In this document: piece after piece, positions 51,001 to 58,117 of the stretch
Numbering within the stretch: the stretch's first letter is position 1
Layout of the letters: the number at the start of each line of letters is the position of its first letter
From: CAZAPG01 sp964486935
GTDB taxonomy: Bacteria > Chloroflexota > Anaerolineae > 4572-78 > J111
Length of the DNA stretch: 64,000 bases
Assembly: GCA_964486935.1 (NCBI GenBank)
Contig: CAZAPG010000016.1
Span: 1-64,000, forward strand
Direction: 5' to 3'
Made by a program: the position numbers and the translations under genes
The notes under the pieces: generated by a model
What the model was told of the DNA's origin: nothing
Database searches by the model: none
What the model saw: the letters and a program-made list of their open reading frames with translations, nothing else

Positions 51001-53415
51001 ATGATAATTTCTCCACGCTGGCGCAAGGTGTTGCGCGATTTGTGGCTAAACAGAAGCAGAACGCTGGTAGTTGTCCTTTCTATTGCTGTTGGAGTTTTTG
51101 CAGTGGGAACCATTGCCACCTCGCAAGTTATTCTCTCGCGCGATTTGAGCCAGGTTTATTTGGCCTCTGACCCGGCTCACGCTACTATCTTAACTTTTGA
51201 AGCTTTTGATGACAACGTGGTTAGCGCCATCCGAAATATGCGCGAGGTAGAAGAGGCCGAGGCCCGCCGGCGGGTAACGGTGCGGGTGCAAACCGGGCCA
51301 GACGAGTGGCAACTGTTGTGGTTGGCTGCTCTGCCAGATTTTGACGATATTAAAATTGACCGGATTGAACCGGAGGCCGGCAAATGGCCCCCTTCAGATC
51401 ACGAGCTGTTAATTGAAAGGTCGGCCCTGTCGTTACTCAAGGCCCAAATGGGCGATACCGTAACGGTGAAAACGCCCGAAGGCAATATCAGACAAATGAC
51501 GATTGTGGGCCTGGCCCACGATTTGAACGCCCAAATGTACGTGTTCGATGGTGTAGCCATTGGCTATACCACCGTCGATACCCTCAAATGGCTGGGCCAG
51601 CCGCAGGATTATAATGAGATACGCATTCTTGTAAGCGAAAACAGCGATGATAAGGCCCACATTCAAAATGTTGCCAGCAAAGTTAGAGACAAAATTGAAA
51701 GGGCCAACGCCACCGTGTGGGTTACGTTTATTCCAGAGCCGGGTAAGCATCTATTTTTAGACCCGCTAATTCAGGCTATTTCAATTATGATGGGCGCGCT
51801 GGCAGTGTTGTCGCTGCTATTGAGCGGATTTTTGGTTATCAATACCATTGCAGCGTTGATTACCCAACAGACTCGCCAAATTGGCATGATGAAAGCCGTA
51901 GGCGCCAGAACGCCACAGGTAATGAGTCTGTATTTGACTACTGTGACCATATTTGGCCTGCTGGCGCTATTTATTGCGATTCCCTTGGGAGTGGGAGGCG
52001 CCCATTTATTTAGCAAATTTATTGCCGGATTTTTAAATTTTGATGTGACCAACTTTCGGCTGCCCCCGGAAGTTTTGCTCACCCAGATTGCGGTGGGGTT
52101 GATTGTGCCGCTGGCGGCGGCCATCTATCCGGTGGTAATTGGGGCCAGAATTACGGTGCGCGAAGCCATTAGCGAATATGGCCTGGGCCGGGGCCGCTTT
52201 GGCCGGGGCGCGTTAGACCGTTTTTTGCTCAAAGTGCAAGAAAGCGCTCTGCTGCGGCGTCGTCTCTCTCGCCCGCTGCTGCTCTCGTTGCGTAATACAT
52301 TTAGACGCAAAGGGCGGCTGGCTTTAACCTTGTTGACTCTAACCTTTGGCGGCGCTATTTTTATTACCGTTTTTAGCGTGCGAGTCTCGATGCTGGCTAC
52401 GCTGGATAGCTGGCTGGATTACTTTCAATATGATGTGGCGGTGCAGTTTGAGCGCAGCTACCGTGTCGAACGGATTGTGCGGGAAACCACAAAGATATCC
52501 GGCGTAGTTGATGCCGAAACCTGGGGTTTTTACAACGCTCGCCGGGTGCGCCCGGACGGCAGCAACAGCGACAATATTATTCTGTTTGCCCCCCCGGCCA
52601 ATACCAGTATGGTTAAAGTAAACGTTATGGAAGGCCGCTGGCTTTCTCCTGATGATACCAATGCGGTGGTCGTCAATTCAATTATGCTGCGCGACGAGCC
52701 GGACGTGAAACTGGGGGGCGAAATCATTCTTAAAATTGAAGGCCGCGAAGAGCCGTGGCGGGTGGTGGGCATCGCCACCGGCGGCTTCCCAATTGCTACA
52801 ATATTTGCCAACTATCCCTATTACGCCAGGGTAGCCAACAACGTTAACCGGGCCGAGTGGGTGTTTGCCAAAACAGAACAACATGACCTTGACTCCCAAT
52901 CCAGGATAGTGCGGGCATTAGAGGATCATTTTGAATATGTTGGCATGCATGTCGGCGCAACGGCAAAAGTAGCCCAGGAGCGGGCCGAAGTGGTAGCCTT
53001 GTTTGAGGTGATTGTGGTGCTGCTGCTAATTATGGCCTTTTTGCTGGCTGTAATTGGCGGCCTGGGTTTAATGGGCACGATGAGCATCAACGTGCTGGAA
53101 CGCACCCGCGAAATTGGGGTGATGCGGGCCATTGGCGCTTCAAACCGTTCGGTGCGGCGCATCTTCATCACCGAAGGTGTCATTATCGGGTTGATTAGCT
53201 GGCTGGTGGGCGCGGTGCTGGCCTGGCCGGTCAGTAAATTTTTAAGCGACATGATTGGCCAGCAATTTTTGAATGCGCCGCTGGTTTATACCTTTTCAAT
53301 AGCCGGTGTGATTATCTGGCTGGTGTTGGTGATAGTTCTGGCGACGGTTGCCAGCTTTTTGCCTGCCTGGAACGCCTCGCGCATTACCGTGCGAGAGGTG
53401 CTGGCCTATGAGTAG
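51001..53415 (+). CDS. ABC transporter permease with two FtsX domains
   Basis: About 804 residues. The N-terminal helix (TLVVVLSIAVGVFAVGTIA) is followed by a MacB-type extracytoplasmic domain. The first FtsX unit, three helices, spans about 260-385 with QTRQIGMMKAVGARTPQV. A second anchor, second extracytoplasmic domain and second FtsX unit end the protein, with RTREIGVMRAIGASNRSVRRIF. This two-unit layout is typical of lipoprotein or efflux-type ABC systems. ATG 51001, after AAGGAAAT, is chosen over an earlier in-frame ATG at 50911. Its ATPase partner is probably the one at 44911. The 259-bp gap before it holds no gene I can support. Confidence 0.88.
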   Translation: MIISPRWRKVLRDLWLNRSRTLVVVLSIAVGVFAVGTIATSQVILSRDLSQVYLASDPAHATILTFEAFDDNVVSAIRNMREVEEAEARRRVTVRVQTGPDEWQLLWLAALPDFDDIKIDRIEPEAGKWPPSDHELLIERSALSLLKAQMGDTVTVKTPEGNIRQMTIVGLAHDLNAQMYVFDGVAIGYTTVDTLKWLGQPQDYNEIRILVSENSDDKAHIQNVASKVRDKIERANATVWVTFIPEPGKHLFLDPLIQAISIMMGALAVLSLLLSGFLVINTIAALITQQTRQIGMMKAVGARTPQVMSLYLTTVTIFGLLALFIAIPLGVGGAHLFSKFIAGFLNFDVTNFRLPPEVLLTQIAVGLIVPLAAAIYPVVIGARITVREAISEYGLGRGRFGRGALDRFLLKVQESALLRRRLSRPLLLSLRNTFRRKGRLALTLLTLTFGGAIFITVFSVRVSMLATLDSWLDYFQYDVAVQFERSYRVERIVRETTKISGVVDAETWGFYNARRVRPDGSNSDNIILFAPPANTSMVKVNVMEGRWLSPDDTNAVVVNSIMLRDEPDVKLGGEIILKIEGREEPWRVVGIATGGFPIATIFANYPYYARVANNVNRAEWVFAKTEQHDLDSQSRIVRALEDHFEYVGMHVGATAKVAQERAEVVALFEVIVVLLLIMAFLLAVIGGLGLMGTMSINVLERTREIGVMRAIGASNRSVRRIFITEGVIIGLISWLVGAVLAWPVSKFLSDMIGQQFLNAPLVYTFSIAGVIIWLVLVIVLATVASFLPAWNASRITVREVLAYE

Positions 53416-53418
53416 CGT

Positions 53419-53682
53419 TTATTTCTTGCCGCTGTCCAGCCACTCTTCGGCATTGAGGCCGCCGCCAATGTCAAAACGGCTTTTTATCTGCCCGCAATGG
53501 CATTCAACTTGCAGCTCATTTGACGCGCCGGCCGCAACCAGTTTCTCTTTAATCACTACCGCCAGCGCATCACCCAAAGACGAGTGACCATCATCCAAAG
53601 CGGTCAACCGGGTTTTTATATCGCGCAACACACCCTCATTGGCTTTGAGAGTAATAACCAGTTCTAAAGCTGATTGGTTCAT
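53419..53682 (-). CDS. small protein with CxCG motif, unknown
   Basis: An 87-residue protein with an excellent ribosome binding site (AAAGGAGATTAAA before ATG 53682). The N-terminal part is helical (ALELVITLKANEGVLRDIKTRLTAL). The C-terminal part holds ECHCGQIKSRF, where two cysteines and a histidine could bind a metal or form a redox pair. I do not recognise the family. It ends 3 bp from the convergent ABC permease stop. It lies downstream of the sulfur-relay genes on the same strand but is separated from them by a 313-bp gap with a terminator-like hairpin. Confidence 0.6.
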   Translation of the reverse strand: MNQSALELVITLKANEGVLRDIKTRLTALDDGHSSLGDALAVVIKEKLVAAGASNELQVECHCGQIKSRFDIGGGLNAEEWLDSGKK

Positions 53683-53698
53683 TTTAATCTCCTTTGAA

Positions 53699-53770
53699 AA
53701 TAACCCTCATCCCCAGCCCCTCTCCCAATGGAAAAGGGGAGTCGCGCAGCGACGGAGTGAACACTTGCGC
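53699..53770. repeat. REP-like hairpin repeat
   Basis: A C-rich stretch CCTCATCCCCAGCCCCTCTCC with its partial complement GAAAAGGGGAG and the short palindrome GTCGCGCAGCGAC (53741-53753). It resembles the pair at 24219 and 61129 in style, though not closely in sequence. The remainder of the gap 53771-53917 shows nothing codable, only a second imperfect repeat around AAGCTTGCTCTGG and CAAGCTCTGG. Confidence 0.5.
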
Positions 53771-53917
53771 CTGCGCGCAGTGCAGGTGAAATTTCAGTTT
53801 TTTACTCCTCGTTGCCGCCCAAGGCAAAGGAACTGTCGCACTCCTTTGAAAATAGATAGATGAAGTCCCAAAGCTTGCTCTGGTTGTATACCAAAGCAAG
53901 CTCTGGACTCCTTTTGT

Positions 53918-53953
53918 AATATAAAGAAGGGACACAACAGGATTGTCCCTTCT
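53918..53953 (-). terminator. candidate terminator after the DsrE-like gene
   Basis: AGAAGGGACA (53925-53934) and TGTCCCTTCT (53944-53953) are a perfect 10-bp inverted repeat with a 9-nt loop. On the minus strand it is followed by TTTATATT. It lies 43 bp after the DsrE-like stop. Confidence 0.6.
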
Positions 53954-53995
53954 GTGACGGTTTGGTATCTGGTTTTATGGAGTCGGCCACAATGG

Positions 53996-54475
53996 TTAGA
54001 TGAAGATTATCTGGCCGCCCTCGCTGATTTCCATAAATTCCATCGCGCCGATGACCTCATCAACCTCTTCGCACAGATCTTCTTTGTGCAGGTGCATCAT
54101 ATCCATGGCCATCTTGCAGCCGTACAGCTTGCCGCCGGCATCGTGAATCATTTCCAGAAATTCATCAATGGGCGGGAAGTCGAGTTTGGCGATTTCCTTT
54201 TTCATCATGGTGGTGGCCAGGTTGGTTGCGCCGGGCAGGACGCCCAAAATGTTGGGCATATGCATGCTGGGGTTGCCCACCGGCGTGGCTTTAAGATGGT
54301 TCATCGTTTTTTTGTTGACAATTTCCAGCCCCCAGAAGGTGAAGAACATATTAACATCAATGCCTTCCATCAGGGCCGCGTTGGCCAGCACCAGCCCGGG
54401 ATAGGCCATATCCAGCGTTCCTTTTGAACAGATAATTGATAATTTGCGATTGCCGTTGCCATTTTCAGTTGCCAT
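53996..54475 (-). CDS. DsrE/DsrF/DrsH-like sulfur relay protein
   Basis: A 159-residue member of the DsrE/F/H superfamily, DrsH/peroxiredoxin-like type. The start LSIICSKGTLDMAYPGLVLANAALMEGIDVNMFFTFWGL and the cysteine segment GGKLYGCKMAMDMMHL match the family, in which this cysteine carries persulfide sulfur. It would pass sulfur to or from the DsrC/TusE-like partner encoded upstream. No TusA gene is adjacent. GAGGAG precedes the ATG. It is the likely last gene of the operon from the PocR gene. Confidence 0.88.
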   Translation of the reverse strand: MATENGNGNRKLSIICSKGTLDMAYPGLVLANAALMEGIDVNMFFTFWGLEIVNKKTMNHLKATPVGNPSMHMPNILGVLPGATNLATTMMKKEIAKLDFPPIDEFLEMIHDAGGKLYGCKMAMDMMHLHKEDLCEEVDEVIGAMEFMEISEGGQIIFI

Positions 54476-54535
54476 AGTTGAATAGCTCCTCTGCTATTAT
54501 TTTTTCAAATTTTATGGTTACTTTGAGATTGGAGA

Positions 54536-54635
54536 GGGTGCGTCCCAGATTTCAGGAAATCGGGACAAATTAGGGGGGATTCGGGGGGATACCCCCCGCG
54601 CCCCCCTGTGCTTTCCCAAATTTTGGGACGCACCC
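54536..54635. repeat. 100-bp MITE-like element
   Basis: Perfect 12-bp terminal inverted repeats, GGGTGCGTCCCA (54536-54547) and TGGGACGCACCC (54624-54635), enclose a G-rich then C-rich interior that can itself fold. It is inserted between the TusE-like and DsrE-like genes. An open question is whether it attenuates transcription. Confidence 0.75.
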
Positions 54636-54687
54636 ATTGGAGATAGAGAGATTACTTTATTCCAATTTCCAATCTCTAATCTTCTAC

Positions 54688-55005
54688 TTAAATACAGCCG
54701 TGCGGCTTGCCCAACCCGGCAATTCGGGCAACCTTTTTGGCCGGGCCTTTGGGAAAGAGTTGATACAGCTCTTTAGTGGGTACGCCGGCCTCTTTGGTAA
54801 TGCGGCGCAGGCCGGGCGCTTCACCGTTGGCTTCAAAATCAGAGCGGGAAAAGTCAATCACGCGCCAGTGGCCTTCGGTCAGTTCGGTAATGCCTTCTTC
54901 GCCGGCCAATATTTTGGCAATATCCTTGCTCCAGTCGTTGGGGTTGAGCATGAAGCCTTCTTCATCAAATTCTACAGTTTTTCCAGCAATTTCTCGGGTT
55001 GACAT
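54688..55005 (-). CDS. TusE/DsrC-family sulfur carrier
   Basis: A 105-residue protein with the family C-terminus YQLFPKGPAKKVARIAGLGKPHGCI. The penultimate Cys104 is the reactive residue shared by TusE and DsrC. The second cysteine of true DsrC is absent (Arg/Ala at that place), as in TusE. LTEGHWRVIDF is the conserved N-terminal half. It accepts sulfur from a relay protein. GAGGAGACACC precedes the ATG. It lies between DUF1641 and DsrE genes in a sulfur-oxidation context rather than a tRNA thiolation operon (no TusBCD or MnmA here). Confidence 0.9.
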   Translation of the reverse strand: MSTREIAGKTVEFDEEGFMLNPNDWSKDIAKILAGEEGITELTEGHWRVIDFSRSDFEANGEAPGLRRITKEAGVPTKELYQLFPKGPAKKVARIAGLGKPHGCI

Positions 55006-55071
55006 GGTGTCTCCTCGTATTTAGTAGTTTTTATTAAAAATATTTTGAAATTGATTGAATTGTTTGCCCGG

Positions 55072-55128
55072 TAATTAGTAATTGGAGATTGGTTATTAAT
55101 TACCATTTACCAATTACTATTTACCGAA
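55072..55128. repeat. GGTAAT/ATTACC repeat cluster
   Basis: Alternating GGTAATTAGTAATTGG and ATTACCATTTACCAATTAC words (55072-55120) make an AT-rich hairpin-prone stretch between DUF1641 and TusE-like genes. The same words are seen at 10033-10084. Confidence 0.5.
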
Positions 55129-55135
55129 ACACCTT

Positions 55136-55813
55136 TTACTTCTCGCCCACAGATTTAAGCACCTGCAGGGTTTTCGCCAATCCTCGCCGCACCGATGGGT
55201 CGTTCAACTTCCGCATAATACTCAGCATCGAAGTGTCAACCGGCTCCTCATCTTTGACCACGGTGGCGGTGTTGCGCAGCATCGTCATAATCTCCGGCTG
55301 GGTCATTTCCTTGACCGTTTGCAGAATTAGCACAATATTTTCGCCCAATTGCCGCACGTCCTCCTCGGTAAAAGAGGTAACAATGCGGTCGGCCATATCC
55401 AGCCCGCCCTGCATAAAGGTGAAGTAGCCTTTGCGCTCCATCTCCTCCAGCCGGGTCAGCACCGTCAAGAAGGCATCGTGCGAGAGCGGGGCGGCATCGC
55501 GCCATAATTCTGACACGCTTTCAAGCTGGTCGAGCATCAGCTCCAGGTTGCGGGTGTTGCGCAGCAGCCGTTTGAGCAGCCGCAACAGGTCTTCCATTTG
55601 CACATGCTGGTGAATCTCCTCAAGCTGCGCCACCGACAGCCGAAAGGCCTCATTGGCGATGGGTATCAAGTCGTCTTTCAACTCATCCCATTCCTGCTGG
55701 CGGCGTTTCTGGCGCTGCGCTTCTTCGGTTAAAAAGCTAACCTGTTCGGTGAGACGGTCCAGTTTCTGGTTCAGCTCCAACAGCGTCTGGTCGGGTGTCA
55801 TTACATTGTTCAT
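55136..55813 (-). CDS. DUF1641 protein
   Basis: About 225 residues, largely helical with coiled-coil character at the start (TLLELNQKLDRLTEQVSFLTEEAQRQKRRQQEW). The DUF1641 part contains GGLDMADRIVTSFTEEDVRQLGENIVLILQTVKEMTQPEIM and LNDPSVRRGLAKTLQVLKSVG. DUF1641 genes are often next to sulfide:quinone oxidoreductase or formate dehydrogenase genes, as here; the protein may be an accessory or docking subunit. ATG 55813 has AGGAG seven bases upstream; a TTG at 55819 is the longer alternative. It is 25 bp after the SQR-like gene. Confidence 0.87.
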   Translation of the reverse strand: MNNVMTPDQTLLELNQKLDRLTEQVSFLTEEAQRQKRRQQEWDELKDDLIPIANEAFRLSVAQLEEIHQHVQMEDLLRLLKRLLRNTRNLELMLDQLESVSELWRDAAPLSHDAFLTVLTRLEEMERKGYFTFMQGGLDMADRIVTSFTEEDVRQLGENIVLILQTVKEMTQPEIMTMLRNTATVVKDEEPVDTSMLSIMRKLNDPSVRRGLAKTLQVLKSVGEK

Positions 55814-55838
55814 AACCAATCTCCTGATTTCTCGCCTG

Positions 55839-57071
55839 CTACTGCCATTTGCCGGCCATTGTCATTTGGGCCGGAATGGGCATTTCTTTGCCTTTAAGCA
55901 GCACGTTCCAGTAAATCCAGCGGAACATCATTTTGCCCCAGTGGTTCATTTCGCTCTCTTGCAGCAGCGAGAAGGGGCCAATGCCCGGCAGCGGAAACTT
56001 GCCCGGCAGCGGCTCAACATCATAGTTGAAATCAATTAAAATGCCTTTACCAAACCCGGATTCAATGTAGCAGTTGGCGTGGCCGTCGAATTTTTCGGTC
56101 ATTTCCAGGCCATCAATGTAGCGGACGAAGTTCTCAATAAATACTTCGGCGGCAAAGTGGGCCACCGAACCGGCTTTGGAGGTGGGCAGGTTGGCGGCAT
56201 CGCCCAGGGCAAAAATGTTGTCATACTGGGTAGACAGGAAGGTGTTTTTGTCAACCGGCACGTGGTTCAGCTCGTCGCCCAGGCCGGAGCGGCCAATCAC
56301 CTCGGCCCCCATGTTGACCGGAACCGTTACCAGCAGGTCAAAGGGCACTTCCTCTTCCTCAAAAGAGACCAGCATTTTCTGTTCCGGGTCAACGCGCTCG
56401 ACCATAAACTCCGGCACTACCTTAATGTTTTTCTCTTCCAGCATACCGCTTAAAATTCTGGTGGCGCGGGGCTTGGTAAACGCGCCGGGCAGCGGCGTCA
56501 CCAGAGTTAAATCTACCCGGTCTCGCATACCCAGCTTGTGAAAGTGCCAGTCGGCCAGAAAGAGAAACTCCAGCGGAGCCACCGGGCATTTGAAGGGCAT
56601 TTCCATAATGTTGACCACCAGCCGGCCACCTTGCCAGGTGCGCAGATGTTTGGCCAGGGCGGTGGCGCCTTCAAAGGTGTAAAAATCAAAAATAGATTTG
56701 CGCCATTCGCCCTCCATCAGGCCGGGGGTTTCGTCGGGGCGGGGGTGAGTGCCGGTGGCAATAATCAGATAATCGTAATTAAGATAGCGGTTGTCTTTAA
56801 CCAGCCGCACCCGGTTTTGCTCCGGTTCGATGATTTCAATTTCGGAAACAATCATCTCCACGCCGGCGGGTACAAAATCGCGCTTGGGTTTGATGACATC
56901 ATTCTCGCCGTAGATGCCAAAGGGAATAAACAGAAAGCCCGGCTGGTAATAATGCGTCTCGTGCTGGTCAACAATGGTTATTTTCCACTCGTCGCGGTTG
57001 AGCACGTGGCTCAGTTTGTTGGCGACCATCGTGCCGGCCGTACCGGCTCCGAGGATTAAAACTTTTTTCAT
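55839..57071 (-). CDS. sulfide:quinone oxidoreductase-like flavoprotein
   Basis: A 410-residue NAD(P)/FAD-dependent oxidoreductase family member. The N-terminal dinucleotide fold is VLILGAGTAGTMVANKL. LIIATGTHPRPDETPG is the second FAD signature, and NIFALGDAANLPTSKAGS binds the FAD ribityl chain. A cysteine in FKCPVAPLEFLF corresponds to a redox cysteine of SQR, and there is another in HANCYIESG. The C-terminal WIYWNVLLKG resembles the membrane-binding amphipathic helix. It would oxidise sulfide and reduce quinone. AAGGAGTTAACTA precedes the ATG. It is the second gene of the PocR-SQR-DUF1641-TusE-DsrE run. Confidence 0.88.
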   Translation of the reverse strand: MKKVLILGAGTAGTMVANKLSHVLNRDEWKITIVDQHETHYYQPGFLFIPFGIYGENDVIKPKRDFVPAGVEMIVSEIEIIEPEQNRVRLVKDNRYLNYDYLIIATGTHPRPDETPGLMEGEWRKSIFDFYTFEGATALAKHLRTWQGGRLVVNIMEMPFKCPVAPLEFLFLADWHFHKLGMRDRVDLTLVTPLPGAFTKPRATRILSGMLEEKNIKVVPEFMVERVDPEQKMLVSFEEEEVPFDLLVTVPVNMGAEVIGRSGLGDELNHVPVDKNTFLSTQYDNIFALGDAANLPTSKAGSVAHFAAEVFIENFVRYIDGLEMTEKFDGHANCYIESGFGKGILIDFNYDVEPLPGKFPLPGIGPFSLLQESEMNHWGKMMFRWIYWNVLLKGKEMPIPAQMTMAGKWQ

Positions 57072-57088
57072 TAGTTAACTCCTTGTTG

Positions 57089-57125
57089 GTTAGTAATCAG
57101 TCATCGGTAGTCGGTAATCAGTGGT
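57089..57125. repeat. degenerate GTAATCAGT repeats
   Basis: Imperfect repeats of TAGTAATCAGTCATCGG and TAGTCGGTAATCAGTGG fill the 64-bp gap between the PocR-type and SQR-like genes. They belong to the same word family as 10033 and 55072. ACCTGCT/ACCTGTC repeats continue to the stop of the regulator gene. Confidence 0.4.
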
Positions 57126-57135
57126 CAGCAACCTG

Positions 57136-57903
57136 CTACCTGCTACCTGTCAGTTGTTTAATGGCATCCAGTTTGCCCATAAAATTGCTGCGTTCGGTCA
57201 CAATATGGGCCACAATATTCGCAATACGCTGCACAAACGGCAGGATGTTGGCTTTTGACTCGTCATCCAGATAAAAAACTTCATCCAGATGCGGCGTTAG
57301 CTGTTCCGTCTCCAGGCCAAACTCGGCGGCAATTTTTTGAACTTGCCGGGGCGAAGGAGGCCAGTTATTGGGCGCGATGCCGCCGACCACAACCATCCCT
57401 TTCAACTCTGCGCCCACCCGGATAAAAGCGCGGGCGCACAGCAGCCCCAGGTGGCTGGGAGTAAATTTAGGTTCAAGGTCGATGGTTTGGCCCAGGTTGC
57501 GCCAGCTTTCCACACACTTTTGCACGGCGTCGGGAACCCGGCTGACTGCCTCAAACAGCCCGCAGGCATGGCTCACTTCAGTGACCGGTACGCCGTTCAT
57601 ATCGGTGACAACCAGCATCACGCCCAGCGAGTCGGCAAAAGTATCTAAAATTAGCTGGACGCAATCCAACGGCAGCAGTTCTGCCAGGTGGTTAGATTTT
57701 GGCTCAAGGGTGATGGGGTGGGTCGCAACCGGGTTCGGGGTAGCCTGTTTGCCCAGCCAGCGTTCCACCTGGTCGCCGGGAAAGCGCCACTGCTTGCCCA
57801 CCTTTATGGCCGGGAGATGGCCCGCTTCGGCCATCCGGTAAATGGTCGAGCGGTCAACCTGAAGCAGGGTTTGCATGTCTTTGGCAGTTAGCATATCGGT
57901 CAT
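57136..57903 (-). CDS. excisionase-type HTH plus PocR sensory-domain regulator
   Basis: A 255-residue protein. Residues 1-52 form a MerR/excisionase-like helix-turn-helix (TAKDMQTLLQVDRSTIYRMAEAGHLPAIKVGKQWRFP). Residues 75-235 match the PocR sensory domain (LDTFADSLGVMLVVTDMNGVPVTEVSHACGLFEAV, with several cysteines: SHACG, QKCVES and LLCARAF). The cysteines could sense sulfur or redox state; small-molecule binding is the alternative. Its promoter has two CRP/FNR-type palindromes. It starts the operon that includes SQR and sulfur-relay genes and is divergent from the histidine kinase. Confidence 0.8.
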   Translation of the reverse strand: MTDMLTAKDMQTLLQVDRSTIYRMAEAGHLPAIKVGKQWRFPGDQVERWLGKQATPNPVATHPITLEPKSNHLAELLPLDCVQLILDTFADSLGVMLVVTDMNGVPVTEVSHACGLFEAVSRVPDAVQKCVESWRNLGQTIDLEPKFTPSHLGLLCARAFIRVGAELKGMVVVGGIAPNNWPPSPRQVQKIAAEFGLETEQLTPHLDEVFYLDDESKANILPFVQRIANIVAHIVTERSNFMGKLDAIKQLTGSR

Positions 57904-57944
57904 TGTGGCAACCCACTTGTGAAATAATTAACAATGCTGGTTAT

Positions 57945-58011
57945 ATCATAATGCAGATAATGCAGCTAAAACAGTGACACATGTCACCTTTTGTATGTGA
58001 CAAATGTCACA
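57945..58011 (-). promoter_or_regulatory. tandem CRP/FNR-type sites and -10 box of the PocR/SQR operon
   Basis: On the minus strand TATGAT (57950-57945) is a -10. The palindrome GTGACATGTGTCAC (57987-57974) is centred 30.5 bp from its near edge, at about -42.5. A second, TGTGACATTTGTCACA (58011-57996), is centred 23 bp further up and matches the CRP consensus TGTGA-N6-TCACA perfectly. The spacing is identical to that at the DoxX promoter and, for the proximal site, at the Usp promoter. The sites also lie upstream of the divergent kinase gene. Confidence 0.8.
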
Positions 58012-58079
58012 ATCTGCGGCTGATGCAGTGTGTGCAGCCAATGCCGATAATGCAGATAATATCTAACATATTGTGTTAC

Positions 58080-58108
58080 TTGTCGCTGTGAAAAAATAAT
58101 GTTATCAT
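58080..58108 (+). promoter_or_regulatory. candidate promoter of the histidine kinase gene
   Basis: TTGTCG (58080-58085) and TATCAT (58103-58108) are 17 bp apart. The predicted start, near 58115, is only 3 bp before the ATG, so the message would be leaderless or nearly so. This agrees with the lack of a ribosome binding site. Confidence 0.45.
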
Positions 58109-58117
58109 CACGGCATT

